Shown here: one piece after another, positions 7,607 through 16,031 of the stretch
Position numbering within the stretch: position 1 is the stretch's first letter
How the letters are laid out: every line of letters starts with the position of its first letter
Assembly: GCF_001667115.1 (NCBI RefSeq)
Contig: NZ_LZIJ01000073.1
Span: 1-64,000 of the forward strand
Direction of reading: 5' to 3'
DNA from: Mycobacterium sp. 852002-51163_SCH5372311
GTDB taxonomy: Bacteria; Actinomycetota; Actinomycetes; Mycobacteriales; Mycobacteriaceae
DNA: 64,000 nucleotides
The notes under the pieces: generated by a model
What the model saw: only the letters and a program-made list of their open reading frames with translations
Told to the model about the DNA's origin: nothing
The model's database searches: none
Made by a program: the position numbers and the translations under genes

Positions 7607-7985
7607 CGTCGCGCCCGATCGTCGATTTCCCAAGTCCCAGTTGCCGGTTCAACAGGGCAAGGCCCTCTTCGAGGTCCAGCGCGGTGTTCATGTCGTCGAA
7701 CGCCAGTCCCAGCTGGACCATTGCAAAGGCCACCTCCGGCTGGAGACCGACGATCACCGTATCGGCGCCGCGCAGCCGCGTCATGTGCGCAATCGTGCGC
7801 AGCGACCGGGCCGCGAACGAATCCATCACGTCGATGGCGGTGACGTCGACGATGATCCCCTGGGCGCGAAACCGGCTGACCCGCTCCATGAGGTCGTATC
7901 GCAACCGCTCGGTCTCGGAGTCGGTGAGCGCGGCCTGCACGGTTGCAATCAGAATCGAGCCCTGCTTCAGGATTGGTACTGGCAT
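7596..7985 (-). CDS. rsbS: RsbS-like STAS scaffold protein
   Basis: A 129-residue STAS-domain protein starting MPVPILKQG, typical of RsbS. The phosphoacceptor serine is Ser56 in IDVMDSFAARSL, matching the RsbS site targeted by RsbT. With RsbR it should form the stressosome core that holds RsbT inactive. The last 10 residues are glycine-rich and overlap the rsbT start. It lies 30 bases downstream of rsbR. Confidence 0.92.
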   Translation of the reverse strand: MPVPILKQGSILIATVQAALTDSETERLRYDLMERVSRFRAQGIIVDVTAIDVMDSFAARSLRTIAHMTRLRGADTVIVGLQPEVAFAMVQLGLAFDDMNTALDLEEGLALLNRQLGLGKSTIGRDGGG

Positions 7986-8015
7986 GAGGGTCCCGTGGCC
8001 TTTGCTTACTTCCTG

Positions 8016-8918
8016 CTAGCCGCTTACCTCGCCGGTGCGAGTCACTTCGTAACCCAGTAGCCGCTCGGCTTCCTCGATGCCGCCCTGCAGGTCGCCGACG
8101 GCGTTCATCTTCGACAGGTCCAGCCCGATGGTCACCAGTGTGAGGGCGATTTCGGAGGACAGGCCGGTGATGATCACGCTCGCACCCATCAAACCCGACG
8201 CGTCCACCGTCTGGACCAGGTGGTTTGCCACCGTCGAGTCGATGGTGGGCACACCGGTGATGTCGATGACCACCACTTTCGCGCGGTTGGCCCGAATGGC
8301 GCGCAACAGCTGCTCGGTGACCTGACGGGCGCGCTGACTGTCGAGGACACCGATGATCGGCAGGATCAGCAGCTGCTCGCGCACCTGCAGCACCGGCGTC
8401 GAGAGCTCGCGAATCGCCTCCTGCTGCTGGCGGATGATGCGCTCGCGTTCCTGGACGAAGCTGACGCCCACGGTATTGGCGATGCGGTTGGCCGCCGGTT
8501 CATAGGCGTCCAAAACCCGGTTGAGCATGTCGAACTCGGCCTGGTACTTCTCGAACAGCGACCGCGCCAGCACGTCGCGCAGCAGCAGCACGATGCCGAG
8601 TACCTCGTCGGTTTCCACGCCCCGGGGGATGATGCGTTCCGAAAGGTCGCGAGCGTAGGCCTGCAACGCCTCGACGCTGCCGGTCTCGAGCACCTCGACG
8701 TAGTTGTCGTACACGGCGGTCGCTTCGGAAAAGAGCTCCTCGGGCGTCATCGCAGTGAGCAATTGGGCCTCGGTGATTCTGCGCGCCCATTCTTCGCGCA
8801 GAATCGTTCGATTCCGCCGCAGGTGCTGCACCAGCTGAGGCAGCAGACCCTCGCTGGAGACGCTGACCGTTTGCGCGGCGCTGCCCGGGTTGCTGTTCTC
8901 CATCAGCGAATCTGACAT
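8016..8918 (-). CDS. rsbR: RsbR-family stressosome sensor (RsbRD-type N-terminus)
   Basis: A 300-residue RsbR paralogue. The helical N-terminal half (about 25-165) resembles the RsbRD-type sensor domain, with LRRNRTILREEWARRI and repeated TPEE/YDNYVEVL helices. The C-terminal STAS domain (about 175-290) carries Ser228 in GVPTIDSTV and Thr260 in SSEIALTLV, at the positions of the two threonines phosphorylated by RsbT in Bacillus RsbRA. The ATG at 8918 has AGGAGG five bases upstream, which settles the start over a longer frame to 8999. It is first gene of the operon and divergent from rsfB. The stimulus is unknown. Confidence 0.9.
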   Translation of the reverse strand: MSDSLMENSNPGSAAQTVSVSSEGLLPQLVQHLRRNRTILREEWARRITEAQLLTAMTPEELFSEATAVYDNYVEVLETGSVEALQAYARDLSERIIPRGVETDEVLGIVLLLRDVLARSLFEKYQAEFDMLNRVLDAYEPAANRIANTVGVSFVQERERIIRQQQEAIRELSTPVLQVREQLLILPIIGVLDSQRARQVTEQLLRAIRANRAKVVVIDITGVPTIDSTVANHLVQTVDASGLMGASVIITGLSSEIALTLVTIGLDLSKMNAVGDLQGGIEEAERLLGYEVTRTGEVSG

Positions 8919-9127
8919 GTGGCCTCCTAAGGCCTTCCAATGCACTCCCACTGCAGTCCCTGTGCCTCGCCGGTGCGCGACGCGCTCCGCAGGGCGCAAG
9001 TTCTATGGCGACATTAGCCTGAATAAGCGCACGACTGGTGTTGAGGTCTTTTTCCTCGCGCGGTTGGCCAGGCGGGTTAGGCTTGCACCACACTCGAGGC
9101 ACGCAAGACCCGGACGAAGGACCACCA

Positions 9128-9496
9128 TTGTCAGCTCCTGATTCGATTAACACCATGGTTGCGGACCACGATGGGGTGTCCGTGGTCAGCGTCAGCGGTG
9201 AAATCGATTTGGTTACCGCTCCCGCCTTGGAACAAGCCATTGGTGCGGTGGTTGCGGACGGTCCGACGGCGCTGGTCATCGACCTTTCCGGAGTGGAATT
9301 TCTGGGCTCGGTGGGCCTGAAAATTCTGGCGGCCACTCACGAGAAGCTCGCCCAGTCCGCCGAGTTCGGGGTGGTGGCGCGCGGCCCGGTGACCAGACGG
9401 CCGATTCACCTGACCGGTCTGGACAAGGCCTTTCCCCTGTACCCGACGCTGGAGGAAGCGCTGACCGGCGTACGAGACGGCAAGCTCCACCGCTAA
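9128..9496 (+). CDS. rsfB: RsfB-like anti-anti-sigma factor (STAS)
   Basis: A 122-residue STAS protein that matches M. tuberculosis RsfB (Rv3687c) in length and in its N-terminus (SAPDSI). The phosphoacceptor is Ser61 in VEFLGSVGLKIL. When unphosphorylated, RsfB binds the SigF anti-sigma factor and frees SigF. TTG at 9128 is chosen because the protein then begins at the family N-terminus and GAAGGA sits about 8 bases upstream; the open frame runs back to 9038 without similarity. It diverges from the stressosome operon, whose PP2C/HATPase hybrid lacks its own STAS partner. Confidence 0.9.
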   Translation: MSAPDSINTMVADHDGVSVVSVSGEIDLVTAPALEQAIGAVVADGPTALVIDLSGVEFLGSVGLKILAATHEKLAQSAEFGVVARGPVTRRPIHLTGLDKAFPLYPTLEEALTGVRDGKLHR

Positions 9497-9522
9497 CGCC
9501 ACGGCGTTTCCGGGCTGCGGCC

Positions 9523-10023
9523 ATGGATGTCGACCATCCAGAAGAAGATCAGCGCTGGGACAGCCGCCAGCGTGGTGAAACCGAACTTCAACGGCTGGAT
9601 CGCAATTGGAACAGCCTGCTGCAGGAGCTGCGGGTGGTGCAGACCGGGGTGCAGCTGCTCACCGGATTCCTGTTGACGCTGCCGTTCCAGCAGCGTTTCG
9701 ACGTCTTGAGCCAGCACATGCGCATGGTGTACCTGGCGACGGTGAGCTGCTCGGTGGGTGCAACGGTGTTGTTGATCGCGCCGGTGGCCATACACCGGCT
9801 GCTGTTCCGGCGCCATCGGCTCCAGGTGCTGGTCTCCGGGGCACACCGGTGCGCCTATGCCGGGTTGACCCTGCTCGGTCTCGCGTTGACCGGGATGACG
9901 GTGATCGTCTTCGCGGCGGTGTCCGGGCGCATTGCGGGCTTTGTCGCGGGAGCATGTGCGCTGGCGCTGTTCACGCTGTTTTGGCTGGTCTTGCCGCTTT
10001 TGTTGCGCACCCGCGGCCCGTAG
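9523..10023 (+). CDS. DUF6328-type four-helix membrane protein
   Basis: A 166-residue protein with a charged cytoplasmic N-terminus (about 1-30), an RNWNSLLQELRVVQTGVQ amphipathic stretch and four hydrophobic segments: about 41-57, 70-92, 105-128 and 132-160. This is the pattern of the uncharacterised DUF6328 family common in actinobacteria. The ATG lies 26 bases after rsfB, so the two may be co-transcribed. There are no catalytic motifs and the function is unknown. Confidence 0.8.
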   Translation: MDVDHPEEDQRWDSRQRGETELQRLDRNWNSLLQELRVVQTGVQLLTGFLLTLPFQQRFDVLSQHMRMVYLATVSCSVGATVLLIAPVAIHRLLFRRHRLQVLVSGAHRCAYAGLTLLGLALTGMTVIVFAAVSGRIAGFVAGACALALFTLFWLVLPLLLRTRGP

Positions 10024-10081
10024 CCGGCGACGTCTCGCTCACGGGTGTCGGACTTTTGCGCCATCCGGTAGATTACCGACC

Positions 10082-10357
10082 GTGTTCGGGGGGAAATCGG
10101 GCGCGGCGGGCCGCGCATCGGCTGTCGGCTGGGCGGTAGCGCTGGTGGCTGCCCTGATCGCGTTGGCGAACGGCTATCTTTTGCTGGCCGGCGCGAGCTT
10201 GATTCTGGCTTTTCTGGTGCCTTGGTTTGGGCTGGCCGCGGTCCTGCACAGTAAACCTAGCGTCTTCGACAGCGAATTGCCTTGGCAGGACGGACGTTCC
10301 GTGAACCCTGTGCCCGAGTCCAGCAGCGGTTACCGGATCCGATTGCCGGCGCGCTAA
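10082..10357 (+). CDS. Small two-helix membrane protein, unknown function
   Basis: About 91 residues starting at GTG 10082. A glycine/alanine-rich hydrophobic region (about 13-50) forms two membrane helices around a short NGY loop, followed by a polar tail (FDSELPWQDGRSVNP) ending in RLPAR. The open frame extends back to 9932, but the added residues are arginine/cysteine-rich shadow sequence of the preceding gene. I do not recognise the family. Confidence 0.6.
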   Translation: MFGGKSGAAGRASAVGWAVALVAALIALANGYLLLAGASLILAFLVPWFGLAAVLHSKPSVFDSELPWQDGRSVNPVPESSSGYRIRLPAR

Positions 10358-10462
10358 AGCTCTGCAGAACCGGTTCCGCGTGCCCGTCGTTGGCGCGGAT
10401 TCTGCTTGTTTTCGCCTCGGCCCGACGGCCGGAAACACGTATTGAATTCCTTGGAATTACTA

Positions 10463-10489
10463 GGTGTGACCAGCCCTTCAAGGGGGTAT
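10463..10489 (+). promoter_or_regulatory. Candidate SigF-like promoter of the DUF4193 gene
   Basis: GGTGT at 10463-10467, a 16-base spacer and GGGTAT at 10484-10489 match the SigF consensus with one mismatch in the -35 element. The -10 element is perfect and lies 66 bases before the ATG at 10556. It sits 1 kb from rsfB, but SigF dependence is only inferred from the motif. Confidence 0.35.
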
Positions 10490-10555
10490 CGCCTGTGCCA
10501 CGGGTCGACTACAGGCAGGTCGGTTGACCCTCCCCTCGGCGAGGAAGGAACGCCC

Positions 10556-10849
10556 ATGACGACCGCAAGCGATTACGACGCACGCCGTGTGTCCGACGTC
10601 GACCGGTCCACACTGCGGGAGTTGGCACCTGTTCTGCCTAGGTCTTCTCCCGCAGTCGCCGACGACGACTTGAACGATGTGCCGTTCTTCGAGCTGCCCG
10701 GCGCGGATTTGTCCAATGAAGAACTGACGGTGGCCGTGATTCCCGTGCGGGGGGACGAGTTCACCTGCTCGAGCTGTTTCCTGGTGCAGCACCGTAGTCG
10801 GTTGCGCAGCACCGCAGGGGGCCGTCAGATCTGCGCCGACTGCGCCTGA
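10556..10849 (+). CDS. DUF4193 zinc-ribbon-like small protein
   Basis: A 97-residue acidic protein. The N-terminal half is disordered (MTTASDYDARRVSD...). The C-terminus has CSSC (71-74) and CADC (93-96), a likely four-cysteine zinc site. DUF4193 proteins are actinobacterial and of unknown function. The ATG has GGAAGGAA 7 bases upstream. It lies under a SigF-like -10 element and downstream of a short intergenic gap. Confidence 0.8.
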   Translation: MTTASDYDARRVSDVDRSTLRELAPVLPRSSPAVADDDLNDVPFFELPGADLSNEELTVAVIPVRGDEFTCSSCFLVQHRSRLRSTAGGRQICADCA

Positions 10850-10890
10850 TTCGCCACTGCCGGCCGCCGCGGATGGGGCAGACTGGGACC

Positions 10891-11271
10891 ATGGACGGTG
10901 TCTTGCTTTTCGACGGGCGGTGCGGAATCTGCACCCGCGCATGCAACCGATTGGCGCGGTGGAATCGGACGGGCCGCATGCGGATCGAACCATTCCAGAA
11001 GCCCGGGACGGCCGAACTGCTTGGGGTGTCCGCCGACCGTTTGACGGAATCGGCATGGTGGCTTGACGCGTCGGGCGTCGTCTTCTCCGGCGCGGAGGCA
11101 ATGAATGCGGCCCTTTCTGCCGCGCTTGGAACGACGCTGCCGCTGCGGGTCTATCGGCTCCCGGGAGTCGGCCCCGCCCAGGACGCTGCATACCGCTGGG
11201 TGGCGGCACACCGGTATCGGTTCCGCGGTGTGACGCCGCTGTGCGAAGCGGAGCCCGAACGCTGCGCGTAA
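10891..11271 (+). CDS. DCC-family thiol-disulfide oxidoreductase-like protein (DUF393)
   Basis: About 126 residues with the family signature FDGRCGICTRACN near the N-terminus (DGxCxxC) and the later RLPGVGPAQDAAYRWVAAHRYRF segment. DUF393/DCC proteins are predicted thiol-disulfide oxidoreductases of unclear substrate. An upstream in-frame ATG at 10873 would add MGQTGT; the ATG at 10891 sits directly at the conserved core and is preferred. It is cytoplasmic with no signal peptide. Confidence 0.8.
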   Translation: MDGVLLFDGRCGICTRACNRLARWNRTGRMRIEPFQKPGTAELLGVSADRLTESAWWLDASGVVFSGAEAMNAALSAALGTTLPLRVYRLPGVGPAQDAAYRWVAAHRYRFRGVTPLCEAEPERCA

Positions 11272-11319
11272 TCGGTTGACGCGGTGTCATTTTCAGCAAA
11301 TCGACGGGCGCTTCCGCGA

Positions 11320-12153
11320 ATGAGGTTGTCCCGATTCGGTTTGCGGGCCGCGGTGGTGCTGATCAGTGTCGCTGCAGTGGCCGTAGCGGGCGGGTGCGGA
11401 TCGGGTGGCTCGACGGGCAAGTCCGTTTCAACGTCTATCTCAATGTCAGCGAGTGCGACTGCGCCGCAACAGGTATCGCTACCATGCCCGGACGTCTCCA
11501 TTGACTCCCAGCCGAAGCTGCAAGACCAGCATGTGCGGTGCGTGCTGCAGGTCGGACAGGGCCTGACCCTCGATGTGTCCAGTGATCCCGCTTGGTCGTT
11601 CACCCTGCGAAACGCGGGAGCGGTTGCACAAGAATTCCGCGAGCCGACAGCAGAGATCGGTGAAACCGGCGAGGTGCCCCTGCTGCAAGACATCGACAAC
11701 GGCGGTTCTCCTGAGCTGCTGGTGGTCATCGGCCGCGGCGGGACGGGCGGGGAGCCAATGGCCGTCTGGCGCTTGACGGGTCAGCCGCCCCGGTTCGTCC
11801 GCGCCGGCCAGCTGTTCGGATTTCGCCGCTTTTATCAGACCACCGAGGGATTCTTCGGCAACTACGCGCATTCCAGCGTGACGTCGGGAACGGTCCAGTT
11901 GTACCGCTGGGTCGACGACAAGCTGGTCGAGGTGGCCCTGCTGGACATGCAGGTCGCCTCGACGCGGCCCGACCCCGATTCCCGCCATGACTGGGTGCGC
12001 AATGGCAACGTGTTGTGCCGCCTCAACAATGACGACTATCCGGAGGGTTCCCGCGCCGCCAGGACCGCCGCGTTGCAAGCCGCCGGAATCGACCCCGCTA
12101 CCGCGGCGCAGCGGTTCTGCACGCAGCGTTGGGTCGCTTCGATTTACCAGTAG
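11320..12153 (+). CDS. Putative secreted lipoprotein
   Basis: About 277 residues from the ATG at 11320. A short basic n-region (MRLSRFGLR), a hydrophobic core and AVAGGC form a lipoprotein signal peptide with the lipidated cysteine at about residue 26, followed by a serine/threonine-rich linker. The exported part has several paired cysteines (VSLPC, QHVRC, NVLC, QRFC), suggesting disulfides. A GTG at 11284 would lengthen the n-region by 12 residues. No enzymatic family is recognised. Confidence 0.7.
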   Translation: MRLSRFGLRAAVVLISVAAVAVAGGCGSGGSTGKSVSTSISMSASATAPQQVSLPCPDVSIDSQPKLQDQHVRCVLQVGQGLTLDVSSDPAWSFTLRNAGAVAQEFREPTAEIGETGEVPLLQDIDNGGSPELLVVIGRGGTGGEPMAVWRLTGQPPRFVRAGQLFGFRRFYQTTEGFFGNYAHSSVTSGTVQLYRWVDDKLVEVALLDMQVASTRPDPDSRHDWVRNGNVLCRLNNDDYPEGSRAARTAALQAAGIDPATAAQRFCTQRWVASIYQ

Positions 12154-12233
12154 AAGGGCGATCTGCGGCGGCGTCAGGCTTCGCCGGACGTGGCTCCTTG
12201 ACCTACTCGAAGGCGCCGTGTTGTGTCGTTGGC

Positions 12234-13592
12234 GTGGCATCATCCGCACTTCGCTCGGCGAACGCACCGGATGCCCTGCCCCGTCCGCCGGGCTTGCCCG
12301 CGCCGCGCAGATTGCGCGCGGTCTTCGCGGCAGCGTATGCGGTTGCGTACCTGGTGGGCGGGGAGCGCCGGATGCTGCGGCTGATCCGTCGATACGGCCC
12401 GATCATGACGATGCCCATCCTCAGTCTGGGTGACGTTGCGATCGTTTCCGATCCGGCGTTGGCGAAGGAGGTCTTCACCGCCCCGACCGACGTGTTGTTG
12501 GGGGGCGAGGGGGTGGGGCCCGCGGCCGCGATCTACGGGTCGGGATCGATGTTCGTGCAGGAGGAACCGGAACATCTGCGGCGGCGCAAACTCTTGACAC
12601 CGCCGTTGCACGGGGCGGCCCTGAACGGTTATGTGCCGATCATGGCGGAGTCCACCCGGGCCGCGATGCGCAGCTGGCCGGTCGACCGCCCGTTCGAGAT
12701 GCTGGAAGCCGCCCGGTCGTTGATGTTGGACGTGATCGTCAGGGTGATTTTCGGCGTCGACGATCCCGCCGAGGTGCGGCGACTGGGCCGGCCCTTCGAG
12801 CGTCTCCTGAATCTTGGTGTCTCGGAGGAATTAACGGTCCGTTACGCGCTGCGGCACTTCGGCACTCTGCGGGTATGGCCGCAGCGGGCGAAGGCCAACA
12901 GGGAGATTGACGACGTCGTGATGCCGCTCATCGCGCAGCGGCGAAACGACCCGGCGCTCACGGAGCAACTCGACATCTTGGCGTTGCTCATGTGCGCCCG
13001 CGGGGAAGACGGTGAACGCTTGTCCGACAGCGAGATTCGCGATGATCTGATCACCTTGATGCTCGCCGGCCACGAAACGACGGCGACCACGCTGGCATGG
13101 GTCATGGATTTGCTGCTGCATCATCCCGACGCGCTGCAACGCGTGAAGTCCGAAGCCGTCAGCGGCGGAGAGGATTTCACCACCGCCGTAATCCACGAGG
13201 CGTTGCGGGTGCGTCCGCCGGCGCCCCTCACGTCACGTGTGGCCGCGAAGCCGTTCCCCATTGGCGGCTACCGCGTAGCTGCCGGCACGCGAATCGTGGT
13301 GCATATCATCGCAATCAACCGGGACCCGGCTGTCTACGAGCATCCGAGCGAGTTTCGTCCGGAGCGATTCCTCGGTATCCGACCGCAGACCTACGCCTGG
13401 GTCCCGTTCGGTGGCGGCGTGAAACGTTGTCTGGGCGCGAGCTTCTCGATGCGCGAATTGATCACCGTGCTGCATGTGCTGCTGCGCGAGGGCGAGTTCA
13501 CCGCCGTCGACCCGACTCCGGAGCGAATTGTGCGACGGTCCATCATGCTTGCTCCCCGCCGCGGCACCAGAGTGCGCTATCGCCCAGTATGA
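12234..13592 (+). CDS. cyp137: Cytochrome P450 (CYP137-like)
   Basis: A P450 monooxygenase of about 452 residues. The I-helix oxygen-binding motif is AGHETTATT, the K-helix ExxR is in HEALRVRPP, the PERF segment is EFRPERFLG, and the haem-binding loop is FGGGVKRCLGASF with the axial cysteine. The position next to the metallophosphoesterase/PonA2 block matches cyp137 (Rv3685c) in M. tuberculosis, whose substrate is unknown. GTG at 12234 is the likely start; the longer frame from 12129 would overlap the preceding lipoprotein gene. It needs ferredoxin partners, and none is adjacent. Confidence 0.88.
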   Translation: MASSALRSANAPDALPRPPGLPAPRRLRAVFAAAYAVAYLVGGERRMLRLIRRYGPIMTMPILSLGDVAIVSDPALAKEVFTAPTDVLLGGEGVGPAAAIYGSGSMFVQEEPEHLRRRKLLTPPLHGAALNGYVPIMAESTRAAMRSWPVDRPFEMLEAARSLMLDVIVRVIFGVDDPAEVRRLGRPFERLLNLGVSEELTVRYALRHFGTLRVWPQRAKANREIDDVVMPLIAQRRNDPALTEQLDILALLMCARGEDGERLSDSEIRDDLITLMLAGHETTATTLAWVMDLLLHHPDALQRVKSEAVSGGEDFTTAVIHEALRVRPPAPLTSRVAAKPFPIGGYRVAAGTRIVVHIIAINRDPAVYEHPSEFRPERFLGIRPQTYAWVPFGGGVKRCLGASFSMRELITVLHVLLREGEFTAVDPTPERIVRRSIMLAPRRGTRVRYRPV

Positions 13593-13650
13593 CGAGCAGA
13601 CGCAAAAGCACCCATTTCGACCCCGAAATGGGTGCTTTTGCGTCTGCTCG
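13593..13650. terminator. 27-bp perfect hairpin, bidirectional terminator
   Basis: Arms 13593-13619 and 13624-13650 are perfect reverse complements around a 4-base loop (ACCC). The hairpin begins one base after the P450 stop and lies 27 bases from the stop of the convergent DUF4185 gene, so it can serve both. There is no downstream T-tract, which is common in mycobacteria. Its unusual length and perfection exceed a minimal terminator. Confidence 0.75.
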
Positions 13651-13677
13651 CGCAGCGGCGGCCGGGGCCCGCGCCCG

Positions 13678-15210
13678 CTAGGGGAGCACGGTGTGCATGA
13701 GCATGACGTCGTAAGCCGACCACAGCGACAAGTTGAAGTACAGGTCTTTCCCCGAAGACCAGGGGTGGATCATCGGGGCGTAGATGCCACCGGGCATTTG
13801 GAACGACGACACGAGCAATTGCTCTGGACTCCAAGGTCCTTGCGGAGCCGGGGCGGTTCTTGCCACCACGTCGTTGGCTCCGTTGGTGTAGAGCACCAGG
13901 TATTGCTTGAGATAGCTGTTGTATTGCCCTGACATTTCGGCGACCGGGCCGGGAATGACCGGCGTTGCCGCGCCGGGGTCAGCCGCAACCCAGTGGCCCT
14001 CTCCGTCACCGTTCCAGTATTGGTACTTGCTCAGGTCCGGCACGAATTGCGGTTGCACTCGCGCGAGATGCGCCGCACCGCCACGCCCGGACGGCGTTCC
14101 GAACGAGTAGAGGTAACCGTCGTTACCCTTCATGAACGCGCCCATCTGGAAATTCTCGTTGCCCGGAACGAATTTGGCTCCCGGCACGCCTTCCGGGTCG
14201 GCCGGCCGGATGGTGCCCGGATAGACTCCCCAGGTCTGGCCGTTGTCGCGGGACATGGCGATGGCCGAGAAGTTCGTCCGCCAGTCTCCGTCACGGACCC
14301 ATTCCCTGATCGACATGAAGTTCACGAGTTGCGTTTTGCCGATTGATATTCCAGCGGTCGGAATGATTCCGGTCTCGTGCGGCGCCCTCTTCATTGTGTT
14401 GATGATCTGCCTGGACAGTCCCGACGGGTACGACGGCGAGCCGGCATACCTATCGGTCGCGGAGCCGGCAGCCACGTGGATGCCGTGCGAGAGATCATGA
14501 TCTGAACTGCGGAACAGTGTGTTGTAACGCCATTGCTGGCCGTGGACGCGGCAGTAGCCGAATGTGTCGCCGAAGGCCATGAGTACCTGACGGTTCGCGG
14601 GATCGCCGTTGTCCCAAGCGATCCCGAGGTCCGTGCCCGAGATGCCGAAACGTTCGAGTGTCTTGTTAGGGCCGTTGACCCCGGTCACCCAATCCACCAG
14701 CGAGGTCGGAGCGCCCGCGATGGAGGGCGGTGGTCCGGCCTCGGGCGCCGGTTGGGGTGCAGGTTGAGGAGCCGGCTGGGGGGCGGGCTGCGGCGCTGCG
14801 TTCGGACGTAGCTGACTGGCATTGGGCGGTTGGGCGCCTGGCTGGCCCGGTTGGGGTGGATTGGGCCCAGGCTGTGTCCCCTCCGCGCGGGGAACCACCT
14901 GCGATTGGTTCTCCTTCGGGGCGGAGTACCGGGTGGTGCCCGGCCTGAGCAGAGAAGAGATCAGCGGACCCAGTTTGGGCAGCGGCGCATGGTCATTCGT
15001 GTTGCTCGGCCGGCGTCCGGTCGGCGGCCGGACAACTGGTGCGGGTGCAGGTACCGGTGCGGCGGTGGCCGGGGGCTCGATATTCGCCTCCGCCGCCTCA
15101 CAGGGCGTGGCGGATGCAGGCGGGGCAGCGCCTATCCCGACGATGAGTCCGATGGCGACCGCCGACGCCATCGATACCGACACGAGTCGCGGAAACGCCG
15201 ACAATGTCAC
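13678..15210 (-). CDS. Secreted DUF4185 protein with proline-rich linker
   Basis: About 510 residues with an N-terminal signal sequence (hydrophobic core VSMASAVAIGLIVGIGAA, cleavage near ASA-TPC). A low-complexity Pro/Ala/Gln linker with QPAP repeats follows (about residues 150-170). A C-terminal DUF4185 beta-propeller-like domain (about 185-510) starts LGIAWDNGDP and contains FGDTFGYCRV and MSRDNGQTWGVYPG, as in glycosidase-like propellers. It is probably cell-wall associated or secreted and resembles Rv1754c-type proteins. The start is GTG at 15210 or TTG at 15204, with GAAAGG upstream; the frame to 15375 adds unlike sequence. Confidence 0.8.
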   Translation of the reverse strand: MTLSAFPRLVSVSMASAVAIGLIVGIGAAPPASATPCEAAEANIEPPATAAPVPAPAPVVRPPTGRRPSNTNDHAPLPKLGPLISSLLRPGTTRYSAPKENQSQVVPRAEGTQPGPNPPQPGQPGAQPPNASQLRPNAAPQPAPQPAPQPAPQPAPEAGPPPSIAGAPTSLVDWVTGVNGPNKTLERFGISGTDLGIAWDNGDPANRQVLMAFGDTFGYCRVHGQQWRYNTLFRSSDHDLSHGIHVAAGSATDRYAGSPSYPSGLSRQIINTMKRAPHETGIIPTAGISIGKTQLVNFMSIREWVRDGDWRTNFSAIAMSRDNGQTWGVYPGTIRPADPEGVPGAKFVPGNENFQMGAFMKGNDGYLYSFGTPSGRGGAAHLARVQPQFVPDLSKYQYWNGDGEGHWVAADPGAATPVIPGPVAEMSGQYNSYLKQYLVLYTNGANDVVARTAPAPQGPWSPEQLLVSSFQMPGGIYAPMIHPWSSGKDLYFNLSLWSAYDVMLMHTVLP

Positions 15211-15685
15211 ACCTTTCGAGGACAAGACGCCGGATTGACGCCCGCAGTTACACATGTGACGATAGAGATCTGCGGGGCTGTTGTGACCAGTGATCCGACA
15301 AAAGGTATGCATCTGAGATCGTGTCGCGACCCTTTTGTTGGCGCCCAACGGCAAACCGCAGCAGGGCACTTGCAAGGCGCCTAATCAGCCCCGTCAAGGG
15401 TTCGGGTTTCAGCTGCGCAGGGCGAGGGGAGGCTCTGCCGGTACTGCTCTCGTATTAGACCGCGAAGCGCCCAAGTGCCCGAAGCCCCAGCGGCGGGCGA
15501 CATCCGCGACGGTGGCGGCGTGGTTGGTGGCGGGCCTTGATGGGCGTGGTCGAGGCGGACGCGACGCAGGTAGTCCGTCGGGGTGCGGTTGCGGTGGCGC
15601 TCAGGCAGCGCGATTGGAGAGTTGAGAAGCCGGGTATACCAGCCGAACCAGCTAATTGGACAACGTTCAGCAGAAGGGTCGCGAT
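15211..15685. other. Intergenic region without a convincing gene
   Basis: This gap separates the divergent DUF4185 and DUF6131 genes and should hold both promoters. Open frames here are short, arginine-rich and unlike known proteins. I see no tRNA, no strong inverted repeat and no clear sigma-factor motif. Confidence 0.5.
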
Positions 15686-15841
15686 GTGATTATTCTCGGC
15701 ATCATTCTTTTGGTGGTCGGCTACTTCACCGGCCTGAGCATTCTGTACACCATCGGCGGCATCCTGGTGCTCGTCGGCGTGATCCTGTGGATCCTAGGCG
15801 CCGTCGGGCGGCCCGTCGCGGGGCGAAGAGTCTGGTTCTAA
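15686..15841 (+). CDS. DUF6131-type small membrane protein
   Basis: 51 residues, almost entirely two hydrophobic helices (IILGIILLVVGY and TIGGILVLVGVILWILG) with a short basic tail GRPVAGRRVWF. This matches the DUF6131 family of small actinobacterial membrane proteins, function unknown. GTG at 15686 is preferred over TTG at 15656 because AGAAGGG lies 7 bases upstream and the protein then starts at the first helix. Confidence 0.75.
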   Translation: MIILGIILLVVGYFTGLSILYTIGGILVLVGVILWILGAVGRPVAGRRVWF

Positions 15842-15907
15842 GGCCGTCACCGGCACGGGATTTCGTCGGTCGCGGGCGTGCCCAGCCCTCTATGGCGATG
15901 ACGCGAG

Positions 15908-15981
<74 letters not shown>

Positions 15982-16031
15982 ATTGAAGCCACGACAGCCT
16001 ATCGCGGCCCCGTCCACCGGCCAAACGCGCA

